A stretch of 64,000 nt of DNA, taken from contig MCGO01000002.1 in the NCBI GenBank assembly GCA_002104985.1, positions 558,001 to 622,000 on the forward strand, given 5' to 3'. The notes under the pieces are model-generated. The model was not told the origin of the DNA. It saw nothing but the letters and a program-made list of their open reading frames with translations, and did no database searches. The translations under genes and the position numbers were made by a program. The first letter of the stretch is position 1. Every line of letters starts with the position of its first letter. Shown one piece after another: positions 13,401 through 26,080 of the stretch. This DNA is from Rhizoclosmatium globosum (lineage: Eukaryota > Chytridiomycota > Chytridiomycetes > Chytridiales > Chytriomycetaceae).

Positions 13401-14012
13401 GATGGTGTTGGTTGGAGGACCCGCGATTTGGTTTCCGAAATCGCTTGAAATGATATACTGTTAATTAAATTAAATTAAGTAGACTGTAATAGTTACATTC
13501 GCTGTAGGGTGGTCATTGAACACAAGCTATCAGGAAGTGACGAGAGACCGGTATTGGGAATACTCCTATGTGGTGTCGAAATAAGGACTTAAGTTAGGCG
13601 GATGCATAGTAAAAGCACTCACAAGACTGCGAGCTTTGTTAGCTTCGCAATGTTTGCAGCAAATGTCGTAGTGTCCTTTGACAAATCCAAGGTTCCAAAT
13701 ATACTGCATGAAAGGTCAAGTCCAAGAAACGCGTCAAGAAGATGGTAGTAATAATACGCACAGGGAAGTCATTGATCCAGTGGTTGGGTCGACTGCGACA
13801 TATTTGTTTGCAGAATCACAGTACCATACTGCCGTGGGATCGTAAGTATTACCAGGAGTATTCAAGAGAACAGGGAACAAGCTCTTGAGGATGGCTTGAT
13901 CACCCGCGTTGCAGACTGTTTGGGACATGATATTTTGCGCCGGAATTGTCAGAGGCTCTGACAGCGGAACAAGAGAAAAGCGAAGAGAAAAGGAGAAAGA
14001 ATACTTCATCAT
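10429..14012 (-). CDS. Secreted plant-type leucine-rich repeat protein, many exons
   Basis: A long protein built from tandem LRRs of the plant extracellular type (pattern LxxLDLSxNxLxGxIPxxL), for example NLTTLDLSSNVFVGSIPTAL and NIDLSYNQLSGAIP. It begins at ATG 14012 with a hydrophobic leader (MMKYSFSFSLRFSLVPLSEP), a likely signal peptide, followed by a Cys-containing N-cap. Most repeats occupy about one exon each, separated by introns of about 50 nt. The C-terminal part after the LRRs is Pro/Thr-rich and then forms a Tyr-rich domain ending GINWRAS; I see no kinase or transmembrane segment. The role is unknown, perhaps cell-surface recognition or adhesion. It diverges from the BRO1 gene with only 41 bp between the starts. 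Individual exon limits were not all fixed. Confidence 0.75.
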
Positions 14013-14053
14013 TGCAATGAATACAGTGCCAAAGAAAGAAGAGGACAAAAAGA

Positions 14054-16545
14054 ATGCTGTTTCCAAGCAAGCAAGCAGTCCTAGGCACCGTTGACTTCCA
14101 GCAACTCACGCAGACACTCTCGCCCGAGTCGCAGTTCCAGGCGACACCGACATCGCTCGTTTCCGATCTAGAGACACTCAACACGCTCCGCCGACGCGTG
14201 TTTTCTGGCGACGGTTCCGAGGTTGAAGTTGTGCTCACGTACGCGGCACACATTGGGCGACTGAGTGTTCTTGCGCCGCGCGGACCCGTTGCGTTTACGT
14301 GGTCGTCGTGGGCGTCTTCTAAAAGTGAAGGTGGTGGAAGTGGTGTGCAAGTGGAAGTGTCGCAAGTGTCGCCTCGTTGCTGTCGCTTTCGAACGCGCGA
14401 ATGCCCTTTGCGTTGCCGCCGCCGTTGCCGCGAATTCTGCCGATTTGAACTGGCCAAAAGATGCCGCGAAACGACTGTGCACTGCCGCCGCCGCCTTTGC
14501 CGAGGCCGCGAATACCCTCGATGCCGCGCTCAAGTCCGGCGCTGCTTCCCAGGCGGATACCCGCGATGCCCCGCTGTGCCAGGCTTTGAGTGCGTGTGCT
14601 TGGCGATGGCCCAGGAGGCATTTGTTACGAAAGCAGTGTTGGGTGTGTTGCCGTCCTTATTCGTTAATCTGTATTGGCATTGCTGACCCGACAAGTCTAG
14701 ATTCACTCTCAAGTGCAACAATTGCTAAACTCGCTACTGCTGCTGCTAACTTGTTTGAATCCGCGTCTGCTTCCTTATCCCCTCTTGCTACGTCAAATCC
14801 CTCCCTTGCATCTTGGCCACCTTTCCTGGCCGTAAAACGCGCTCACCTCGCTGCAATTGCTGATTTTAATCTTGGAAAACAAGCGGCAGCTTCGTCTGAG
14901 ATTGGAAAGTACGGAACGGAAATTGGATATTTGAAACGCGCACAAGCGGCTCTCACAAAGGCCGATCCTGATTTACTCCCACAAACATCCATTCTTTCGT
15001 CTTGGATCAAGCCATCCACACCAGACTCCGGGTCCTCTGCTGCACTTCCCGCCTCCCTCAAACAAGAGTTGCGAAACCTATATGATCAAATTACACAAAT
15101 CCTGATCCCAGCAGAAAAAGACAATGATAAAATCTACATGGAAATTGTTCCGTCATTGGAAAATCTTCCTGTCCCATCTCCGGCAGTTATGGTCAAACCA
15201 GACTTTCCATCCTTAACGCCACCAAACATCACCCCACTCTTTCAAAATATTTTACCACCCCACTTGCGCTCGCTCCATGCAAAGTACACAACCTCTCTCG
15301 GCTCACCTCGCACCCATTCTCACCACCGACCTCCCCACAGCAACCTCAACCTGCAAATCCACACTTGCCTCTCTAAACCTTCCCGGCTCCTCCTATCTCT
15401 CTCAAAATCCACCACTCAATTCCTTCAAGACCTTCGTGGCGCACATCCACAAGGCTTCTCAGCAAAAGCCCTCAACCACCAAACAAACACGCTCCAAACC
15501 CTCCGCGCAACATGTTTCCAGACCTTGTCGTCAGCCGTTCAATCTCTAGACCAAGAGTCACGTGATGATGCTGAAATGCGCACGTCGTTTGGACCTCATA
15601 AGTGGACTCGTGTTGATTCAGAGACTTGACGAGAGGTTTGCGCGAAGCTGCGACAAAATATCAAGAGAAATTGGACGCGGCTCGGTCGAGTGATGATGTT
15701 ATTTTTCAGAAGGTAGAGGCGAATTATGAGCGGATTTGCGTTTTGGGCGAGGAGGAGGCTATTGTTCGCGTTATGTTGGGAGATGTTGATTTGGCAGGTG
15801 CTAATGGAGGAGGTGTCGATTTTGAGAAGAGAGAAGAGGTTGTCAAATTGAAGGCAGTGTTGGCACTGTTGAATGAAGTTGTTGCGAAACGGGATGATAT
15901 CGTAAAGCAAGTCGAGGAAATGCAAAAGAAGGAAGATGTTGGTGAGTTTTCAAACATCTATATTGCCACCCTAATATCCACACTTCTCAGTTCAACTTCT
16001 CCTGGACGCAAGTCAAACAACTTCAGATGAAATCAACCAAGAATCGTTCATTTCCTTGAACCTTGCAAAATATGACGCGCTTCTCCAAACCGCACAGGCA
16101 TCCATCAAGTCACAAGAAACATTATGGCCCTGGTTCTCGCTAGGAACCAAAAGTTTGTCGAATGGAAGCAAACAAACTGCCCACCATCCCTCTCAAGCGT
16201 GAACAATTTGCACAGGACTACACCATTGCACAACAAGTCTACAAAGAAATTATGGGAAACTTGTCAACTGGAATACGATTCTACAGTGACTTTGAACCCA
16301 TCTTGACTCGATTCGCAACCAACTGTTCAGGTGATTGTTTACTCTTTTAGGTTGATTCCATATGCTGATATTGAAATCAAGATTACTGCATGACGCGAAA
16401 CATTGAAAAGAAAGAACTGCTGGCTGAAGTGCAGAGGGGTAGTTTGGAGCAGCAGAGACCGCCTGTTTGGGATGGGAATATCCAGTACAACTTCAACCCG
16501 AATCCACCTAGCTCGGTGCCTCCCCCGTTTCAAAGGGGACCTTAA
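14054..16545 (+). CDS. BRO1-domain ESCRT-associated protein (ALIX/Bro1/Rim20 family), frame broken
   Basis: Members of this family bind ESCRT-III and act in multivesicular body sorting or pH signalling. BRO1-domain traits are GPVAFTWSSW, AFERANALC, the CLAMAQEAF block and YGTEIGYLKRA. A V-domain follows: LNLPGSSYL, SRDDAEMRTSFGPHKWTRVDS, ALLQTAQASIKSQE, NQKFVEWKQ and FYSDFEPILTRF. The tail is Pro-rich (NPNPPSSVPPPFQRGP). To follow these blocks the reading frame must shift near 14372, 14591, 15290, 15420, 15625, 16121 and 16170. A clear intron is 16331-16381 and another probably runs from about 14633 to 14694. The family is certain. Whether the gene is a pseudogene or a victim of base-calling errors is not; the length is close to family norms, which favours errors. 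Confidence 0.8.
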
Positions 16546-16644
16546 ATTCAATTCAATTTAAATTTCAAGTATGATGAAAATAAATCTGTGTTTGTCTTTC
16601 CAAGAAAGGAGATCGGAATCTGTCCAGCCACTTTCCAAAAGATA

Positions 16645-18387
16645 ATGCCCAACCTGATCACAACCGCGCTTTCCACTCTGACAGTGGTACTTGTCACGAC
16701 GTTATACTTCAAAACATCTATCCGGCGTAAACAGATGGTGAGTCGTTATTTTGACAGCTCAACTCAAAGAGCTCTTAACACTGAACTCCATTAACAAGGC
16801 CCACCTGTCGCCGCAAACGGCATTCCTTTCCTTAACCACGTACTCGTATTCATGAAAGGACAATACTTTCTCGGCGACATGTTCCAAGGTCTTGAGAACG
16901 AGAATGCCGTGGAAGGTGCAGTTATGGGCCGTCGAATGTACGTTGTCCGAGGCGGGGAGAATGTTCGCGCCGTCTTGGGATCGAGTCAACTCAAGATGCG
17001 AGGGACTGGCGAGTCGTCTGGTGGACGGTTGGAGAAATTGAGGACGCTGAACACTGGATTGTTGTTCAACTCGAATGTAACATACTCCACTCAGGAAGCG
17101 CTAGCAACAAAGACTTATGTTTTTTTTCCCAAGGTTGCGTCTTGGAAGCAACACCGAAAACTTCTTGTGGAAAACATTGGTCGACCGCGGTTCATCAAGA
17201 GTTTGATTCCAAAACTCAATGAATACATGAATTCGTTGACTCCTGTTTTGGACGAGCTGGCGGATACGTCGAAGCCTATTCTTGCGAATGTTTTACCGGT
17301 TCAATCAGTCTTGACGTTATTATGGACGTGATTTTCAGTGAAGAGCGGAATGCGGCGTATCAATACGTTAAAGATACTCTTGGATCTAACGACGGGGAAT
17401 ACCCTGAATGCGATACAATGATAACGACGATTCATAAGTTTATGGACGCGCAAAAGTACTTTACCTCGACCCCACCATTCTTATTCAATTACGTGAAATT
17501 GAAAGAAACGAGGATGCATGATGCCTCAGTTGATACGTTTGAGAAAGTCATCACACAGGTAAATCATAGCGCTCACAGAACAATGACCAACTAATTTACT
17601 TCATCACTCAGCGAGTCCACGAAAAGCTAGAGAGTCTCCAACAAGAGCCCCAAAACACCACAAACGAGCTCGATCTCGCGTCTGCCCTTCTTCTCGACCC
17701 ATCTCCAGAAATGACACCCGACCGCGTCATATCCGTAATCAAGGAAGCCGTGTTTGGCGGCCAAGACACGTCCAGCAATACCCTGGCATTCATTCTCTAC
17801 GAATTATCCCGAAACCCATCGATCGCCGACGCCGTCCACGCCGAAATCGCAGACCTCCAAGGCCCCATCACAGAAACCAACATTTCCCGGCTGAAACTCG
17901 TTGAAGCCGTGATTCACGAAACCAGCCGTCTTTATAACGTTGCGCCAACTGCGATTCGGTACTTGTCTGAGGATGTGGAGTTCCGGAGTCGGGGTATGTG
18001 TTGCGGAAGGACGGGTTTGTGTTTGTTTTGATGTGTGAGAATCATTTGCGTGCAGGGAGTGGGTTGATCCGACCAAGTTTGATCCTGGGAGGTTTTTGAA
18101 GGAGAAGAAGAGGTGGGACCGTCGGGTTTTGGATGGAATTTTGCGCCGTTTGGGTATGGAGTTCGTAAGTGTCCAGGGTGAGTAATTTTGAGATGATATT
18201 TATGAGTTTGTATTAACGAAGTCATCATAACTAGGGAGAGCTTGGCACTTTTGGAAATGAAGATGGTGGTTGCTCATCTTTGCAAGCGATACAAGTTCCG
18301 ATTGGCCACAGACGAGCCAGTCAAAATCAAGGAAACATTTGTTCGGCAATGCTCGGATTTACCATTATCTTGGAGCGTCGTGTTTAA
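16645..18387 (+). pseudogene. Cytochrome P450, copy 1, multiple frame breaks
   Basis: A class-E P450 with an N-terminal membrane anchor (LITTALSTLTVVLVTTLYF), a proline hinge (RRPPVAANGIPF), the I-helix GGQDTSSNTLAF, the ExxR region HETSRLYN, and the heme loop FAPFGYGVRKCPGE with its Cys ligand. Introns: 16727-16798, 17077-17133, one after ITQ near 17559-17611, and 18178-18234. The coding frame breaks by one base near 17294, 17982, 18056, 18108 and 18370. It is closely related to the intact copy at 49.1 kb and to copy 2 next door. I label it a pseudogene because the sequence as given cannot make the protein. All catalytic motifs remain, so an assembly artefact over a live gene is a serious alternative. 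Confidence 0.7.
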
Positions 18388-18627
18388 AGTCAAGAAAACC
18401 ATGATAATATCAATAAAGACTTCTACCATTCATATTCATAAAAAAGCTCCTAAATACTTATCTTGGTGATTTCATAACGTTGCTCGTGTAAGGAGGTCAC
18501 TTCTGTACAACGGATTGCTTTCACCAACCTCGAGGCCGATACTACAGGATCAATTCCGCAACAAGTTAGACTTTCTCTCCGTTTAAAATGATCGATTTCA
18601 ATTTGTAGAACGTAATAACTTTCAGAA

Positions 18628-20273
18628 ATGTTTGACTGGTTTGCGCCTCAACGAAAGAAGGATGGCGAGTACACTCATTCGATATACATACTTTCTCAGT
18701 GTCGAATCATATACTAAAGCTTCATCCAAGGCCCTCCGATAGCTTCAAACTGTCACCCCCTGATTGGCCACTACCTTGCTTTCACCAATCCACACGGAAA
18801 CATTGGTCTTTCGTCAATCATCTTCAAAGGACTCGAACATGAGAATGTAGTGGAAGCTCGGCTGTTTGGAAAGACAGTGTACGTTGCCCGTGGCCCTGAG
18901 AACGTCAAGGCAATCTGGATGCAGCAATCAAGCAACGGACTGGTGGTTCTGATGATGTAGCAGCAGATAAGTTGGGAATGCTGCATACAGGAATCTTGTT
19001 CAACTCAGATGTGAGGGCGCAGATCCTTGATGCTGGCTTGTGTGATGTGTCTGACTGTCTGACAACACCCAGATCCCATCGTGGAGGCTACATCGCAAAC
19101 TTCTAGTCCACAATATAGCTCGACCCAAGTTTCTTGCCGCACTGATACCGAGGCTGAACCAATATATGAACTCAATAATACCAGCCATTGACGAACTTGC
19201 ATCAAGTGGCGAATCAGTCAATATAAATGACCTGGGAGCTTCAATTATTCTTGATATTACCATGGACGTCATCTTCAGCGAACAGCCAAATGCAGCATCT
19301 AATTTCATTCATGAATGCGTCACATGTACCACAAATCCAGCAACAAACAAATTGATTCATATTGTTCGAGCCTTTCACAACGCTCAGCAGTATTTATGAT
19401 GAACTCTCCAGTTGTTTTCAATTACATCAGCGAAAGGAAACTTTACTGCATTCAGAAGCAGTTGCGGCATGGAGTCGATAGTACGAGAGGTGGGACTTCT
19501 TTGATTTCACTCTATTGTATAATAACTTGTCACAGAAAACATTAGCAAGGTCTCAAACTCTTGAAGAATCTTGCGTTATGATTCTTCAGAGCCTGAAGAC
19601 TTTGCATCAACCTTATTACAAGGCATATCTGATGAAATTACATTTGACAGCATTGTTTCAGTTATCAAGGAAATGATTTTGGGTGGACTTGATACAACAG
19701 CAACACTCTTGCTTATTTGATCAATGAGTAGCACAGAATCAACTGTTGCTGAAAAATATACGCTGAACTCATGGACGTGATTGGACCTGATGATGATATC
19801 ACAGACAACATCTTGCTCAACTCAAATATATGGAAGCTGCCATTTTGAAACAAGTCGCTTCTTATATGTGGTCACAATTGCATCTCGTTATTTAACACAG
19901 ATTTAGTACTCCCTGAACTGGATATTTCTTCAAAGGGGAGCAACGTGATTGCCTTGCTCTCAGAAAACCACAGAAACGAGGCAGTTTGGGAGAATGCAAG
20001 TACATTTGATCCTTTGCGATTCATGAGCGATAGGAATGAAGGGGGGCTGCAGGGTTTGGCTGGAATTTTACACCCTTTGGCTATGGAGTTCGAAAATGCC
20101 CTGGGTAAGATGCAATTCATGTTGGGGGGTGAGACCTGACATATAATTCTAGACAATCCCTAGCTCTCTTGGAAACAAAGTTAATTCTTGCACATCTTTG
20201 TAAACATTATCAGTGGCGTCAAGAAAGTGGGAACATTTCAGATTTGTCAGTCGTTTTTGAAGCACGCAGCTAA
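18628..20273 (+). pseudogene. Cytochrome P450, copy 2, degenerate
   Basis: A tandem relative of copy 1. Recognisable blocks are PPIASNCHPLIGHYLAFTNPHGNIGLSS, ENVKAIW, LHTGILFNSD, IPSWRLHRKLLVHNIARPKFL, the I-helix region VIKEMILGGLDTT, KGSNVIALLSENH and the heme loop WNFTPFGYGVRKCPG. The frame is lost in several places (near 18935, 19396, 19710 and 20060). Stretches present in the other copies, such as part of the segment after the I-helix, look shortened. The first intron (18665-18730) has a GC donor; the second lies before IPSW, as in copy 1, and one interrupts the heme motif. Stops plus apparent losses make real decay more likely here than in copy 1. Confidence 0.72.
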
Positions 20274-20337
20274 ACACATGTGTGACACAAGATCAAAATC
20301 TTTAAATAACAGTCACATTTATTGGTAATAGAATGTA

Positions 20338-22986
20338 TCAGGTTTCATCATCTGAGTCTTTACAATTTTCACTGAAACACTTAGGCTTTGTATTCTTTAA
20401 CTTTTTGCCATATATCTTCAAAGCATTTTTCACTCGTAATCCAATTTGGAGAATAACATCACGTGCAAAGTTGTCATTTGATGCCCAGGCAAGAAGTACA
20501 ATATACGATCCCATAGTTTCCTGATTTGTCAGTTTTTGAGAGAGGATTGGAACCTGTACCTCATTTTTTACGGATGACAGGCAATTAACACACAATCATT
20601 AATTTTCAATTTGTAAAATTTAAGTTTTGTCTGGAATATTTTGATCTGATCTTCCATCTTAACTTTTTGATTGAAGTCTTGCCCCCCAAACACAAACACA
20701 TGCACTATGACAAAATTATCATGGGATTTGTCCTTTTGTGCATCTTCTTTAATAAGATGAAAGCCCAGGTTTGAGAGGAATTCACAAAGATTCTGTGCCA
20801 CAGGGTGATCAGTCCCAAAATCATACACAGCAATGGCCACCTTCCCGATTCCTTCACTAACTAAAATTTCTGTCCTGTCTGTGTAGCGTGGTAAGACGTA
20901 CATTGATGAGGCTATGTTCATGTCAACCACATTGTGGGAGCCATGCAGTTTAAAGTAAGAGTTGAATTATCTGTTATTCGCTGCTTTCTTTTTGAACACC
21001 ACCTATTGGAGTACCACCTTCTAAATGAGCCAACATATCTAGTTGGAGGCTCAATGGAGATGTCAAATGCATTAGCAGCCAATAATGGTTTCAGACAGGT
21101 GGATTGATGATGGCGACTGGAAAAGTCCACTTGGCCAACATACTATGAATCTGGAATAAAAACAGTTTTCACTTAGAATTTGTTAACTTACAAGCAAGAA
21201 GGAAATTGAAATTGGAAATGATATCCACGGTAAGGCAGCATTTGCAAAGATAGCAAATCCAAAAATAAAAGACAAATAGTAAGAACATATATGGCAAAAA
21301 ACCATGGGAATGCACAACCATTGGCACTAGTTTTTCTCATGTCTGGGGAGAGCCATACATTTGAAACTGGCATGTTTATACAATGAGATGATTGCAACAT
21401 CAAACGGAGCTTACTTTTAACTGCACCTTTTGGTGCTAATTTTCCAAAAATATTAAACTTCTTCAGTTTGGATTTTTGGGTGGAATTGCCTTGTTGGGAA
21501 CTCCAAATCCAGAACCTACGTAGTTGAGCCACCTTTATAGAAGAGATTTTTAATGAAAATGCATTTTTACACTACATACCATTGAAAATGAGATAAATCA
21601 ACTGAGTAAATTACTTTTTGGTTCAAGTATTCAATTAGATCTGAGTATTCTCGGAATACTTTCAAGCCCTTTTTTTCTAATTTTGCAACTAAGGCTGTCA
21701 AGCACTGTAAATATTCTAAACTGACTGTGTGGCCATATTTTCCCTCATCAGGCCAAAACACAATGACTCTCTCACTTGCTGACGGTGCATTGATTGCTTC
21801 ATAAAATTCAATAAAGCAAGCAGGACTTTTGATGTAAGACGCAGTCAAACAAATCACAACAAAACGTGCATTTGCTGCCACAGTCCTTGTCACACTGATG
21901 CTTTATCTCCTGAAATCAACTTCAAGACGTCTATCCAGACCCCAATGTCATTCTTGAGAATTCCTCTAGCAAGACAACGGATATCATTTTGAATTCCTTC
22001 TTGCCAGGCATAGGAAAACATCACCTCTTCAACCAAGGGCTTTCCAATTTGACGGAGGTAGCGGAGGAGACCACGAGGTGTGCGTTCATTCAGAAGGAGA
22101 GCCCAGAGAAGGACCAAATCTTCAGTGGTTTAGTATAAATGTAAAATTTGAAATAGCAGACATACACTGAGAATTAATGCTGTGGGTCCAAGAAATATTT
22201 TGGGAACATGCCATGACACACTTTCATTATACTTTGACAAATAATCTGCAAAATACTTGTATTCTGGTTCTGTCATGTAGCTGTAGCCCCAGAATATAAA
22301 CATTCCCAGAGTAAATAGGAATAAAATTACTGCTTCAATGGCATTTATGTAGTTTGTAAGAAAAAGGTATGTTCCAAGCCTTTTCTTTGATGTGGATGGC
22401 TGTTTGATGATAAAAGGCCACTCAGATTGAAGTGCACATGGCCAATCAAATATAGCAGGCCACTCAAAGATAAGGGAATGACCAAGTTCATAGTGATGAC
22501 TGGGTTTTCCAAGCAGAAGCACAAGTAATTTCATTGGTAGTTTCCAATCTAATTTAACTGCATAACACATGCCCAATACCTAAAATAATAAATTGATATT
22601 CAACAATATTTGAATTCATATGGAATACAAACTTGGTCTGGTTGGTAGTCGTACAATGGCAATTCAGAGCATTTCAGTAATGGCTCTTCACTCACTTTCC
22701 CACTTTTGTCATAAGGGTTTATGCAAGAATTCTCGTATGCTTTTTTGCGAAAGAAGGCATTAAGATCAGATTTCTCACCACCACATTCTGGGCACTTCAG
22801 GTCAAGAATTGCAAAAAAGTTAGCTGGTGGTCGTCTTAAGTCTTCAGAGGACAAAGCTTTTGGCTGAGCTGTTTTTGTCTTCACTTCTGCAGTAGTAGAC
22901 ACTGGACGAGGGCTTTCTTTGTCAACTTCTGACTCTGACTTGAACGGCGCTGCTGTTGTTTCTGATGACCTATTTGATTCTGACAT
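20338..22986 (-). CDS. Multi-pass membrane protein with a TIR domain; C-terminal structure unresolved
   Basis: Translation starts at ATG 22986 with an acidic Ser/Thr-rich head. Next comes a Cys pair region (CPECGG) and two hydrophobic spans (INAIEAVILFLFTLGMFIFWGY and the segment VPKIFLGPTALIL joined by splicing to LVLLWALLL). A TIR domain follows at about 22050-21570: VMFSYAWQEG, GVWIDVLKLISGD, ARFVVICLTASYIKSPACFIEFYEA. The glutamate in CFIEF aligns with the usual catalytic Glu of TIR NAD hydrolases. The frame breaks at the T-run 21902-21904 (one base missing on the coding strand). Downstream pieces include another membrane span (FFAIYVLTICLLFLDLL, 21310-21220) and a soluble segment VAIAVYDFGTDHPVAQNLCEFL near 20860 that may be a second alpha/beta domain. 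I do not recognise the whole architecture. The TIR call is good; the gene model past 21550 is weak. Confidence 0.65.
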
Positions 22987-23159
22987 CAAGTTCTTCAATT
23001 CAAACTTGTTGATGACTTCAGGTGAGTTCAAATGGGAGAGCGTTGGAACAGCGAATTGTCGGATGATAATCTCTGTCGGGCCGTGCCAAAATTATGTGGG
23101 TTGTATTTATTGATTACTCGGAAATGTGACTCTTTGATTAGGAGCTTGAAATCTGTGCT

Positions 23160-23777
23160 TTAATTACGGCATGAAAACTCTCCATCTGCAACTATTATAA
23201 CATCAGGCTTCTTATCGTACTCATCCCTTGGAACTGATCCCTCCACCAACTGTTCCTTCAAAGCTATCGCAATCGTCCTGATGACATTTCCGCTCTGTTC
23301 ATTCCCCCAAACCTTCTCACACTCCGCTAGAAAGCGATCGTAATATCCGCCACCATGTCCCAAGCGCCATCCCTCTGTATCAAACGCCAACAGCGGCATA
23401 ATAACCAAATCGACGCCTTTCCATCATCAAAGGCTTCCTCACGTTTTCCGTCAATGCCGGTTCCCTAATACCCATCTTGTTGAATGGCAGGCTTTCCAGA
23501 TCAGCAACATCACGTAATCGAACCATTTCCATCTTTGTTTTTGACACCATCGGGGTATGAAGCATTGTTTTCCAGCTGAGAGTGTGTGTCGAATCAGGGC
23601 GATGGTTGAGACTTCAGGAGCATTGTCTTTCGAGATGTAAATTGAGACACGGGTTGCAGCATTGTATGCGGGATGAGCAAGGACGTGTTTTGTTATTTGA
23701 GCAGATTGGGTCTCAATTGTAGATTGGCTGAGGGCAGAGAGAGACTGACGGATGCTCTTTCGGAGGGCTGGTTTCAT
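23160..23777 (-). CDS. 5-formyltetrahydrofolate cyclo-ligase (5,10-methenyl-THF synthetase)
   Basis: This enzyme uses ATP to convert 5-formyl-THF to 5,10-methenyl-THF in one-carbon metabolism. The N-terminal helix [17 protein letters not shown] matches the family opening, and the C-terminal signature is [19 protein letters not shown], which includes the ATP/folate loop. Middle blocks ([47 protein letters not shown]) are present but in different frames. They imply one-base losses near 23545, 23440 and 23405. The start at 23777 leaves 47 bp to the divergent RPT3 start. Total length fits the family's usual 200 residues. Confidence 0.85.
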
Positions 23778-23824
23778 GAAGGAGCCAACAAAGAACTTGA
23801 CTGGAAAAAAACGCGCGTTCAAAA

Positions 23825-25323
<1,499 letters not shown>

Positions 25324-25395
25324 TTGTATTGTTGATAGAATGAGAATCATAAATACACGTCTGATTTATTCAGTTCAATAACTTTTGTGAATTGG

Positions 25396-26021
25396 TTACA
25401 AGGGAAGCAGATGACAGCCGAGCAGTCCACGGCCACTCCACTGCTGCGGTGTGAGATTCAGCTTGATAACCTGCGCACCTCTCTTCACTTCCACACTAAT
25501 CGACACGCCCTCCCGAACAACACTCGCCACATTCGCAAGTTCAACAACGCCGCCAAAGTCAAGCACATTGTCGCCAGGAGCAAGGCCGGCAGTGGCGGCC
25601 GGCGACTGTGGCGCAACCGAGTTCACGACGGCAAAGGCGGCCTTGGCCGGGCCACGCGCCAACATCGGCGGCGGCGCAGAGTTCGAATTCTGCAGCAAAG
25701 CAAACACGCGGTGCATCTCCGCCTCGAGTTTAGTCATGACGGCTTTGTGGTCGTTCTGTCGCCGGATGATCGCCGATCGAAGGTGTCGCACGGTGTACAC
25801 GTCAATGTCAGCACGTGGGAATCCCTGTGCATCCACGAGGGGGTCTGTCATGTTGGTTTGTGCTTTTGGGGTTCGTTGGGGAGTTAGTTACGCCTCCCTT
25901 GTGTGTACACTTCAAAGCAACTAACTGTCTTGAGTGCGTCTAGCATTTCTGAAAGCTCGGATTCAATGGTTGCTCTCTCGGCAACGAGTGCATCGTATTC
26001 AGAAGTTGTGCCCGACATCAT
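25396..26021 (-). CDS. NAS2: Proteasome assembly chaperone NAS2 (PSMD9/p27), PDZ domain
   Basis: NAS2 binds the C-terminus of RPT5 during assembly of the proteasome base. Exon 1 (26021-25922) encodes a helical coiled-coil opening MMSGTTSEYDALVAERATIESEL. After an intron at 25921-25863 comes the diagnostic PLVDAQGFPRADIDVYTVRHLRSAIIRRQNDHKAVM. A PDZ domain with PQSPAATAGLAPGDNVLDFGGV follows. The protein is about 185 residues, near family size. The frame is intact. It is convergent with RPT3, 72 bp between stops; sharing a neighbourhood with another base component is suggestive but may be chance. Confidence 0.94.
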
Positions 26022-26080
26022 CTTTGTGAAGTACTTTTTTTTTGGAAATCAAACAAACTAATAACGAAACGCGTCCTTCA

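Noticed and set aside
14143..14533. Long antisense frames opposite the BRO1 gene and similar GC-rich stretches.
   Set aside because: They are low-complexity shadows of Ala/Arg-rich coding sequence; the plus strand carries recognisable BRO1 blocks.
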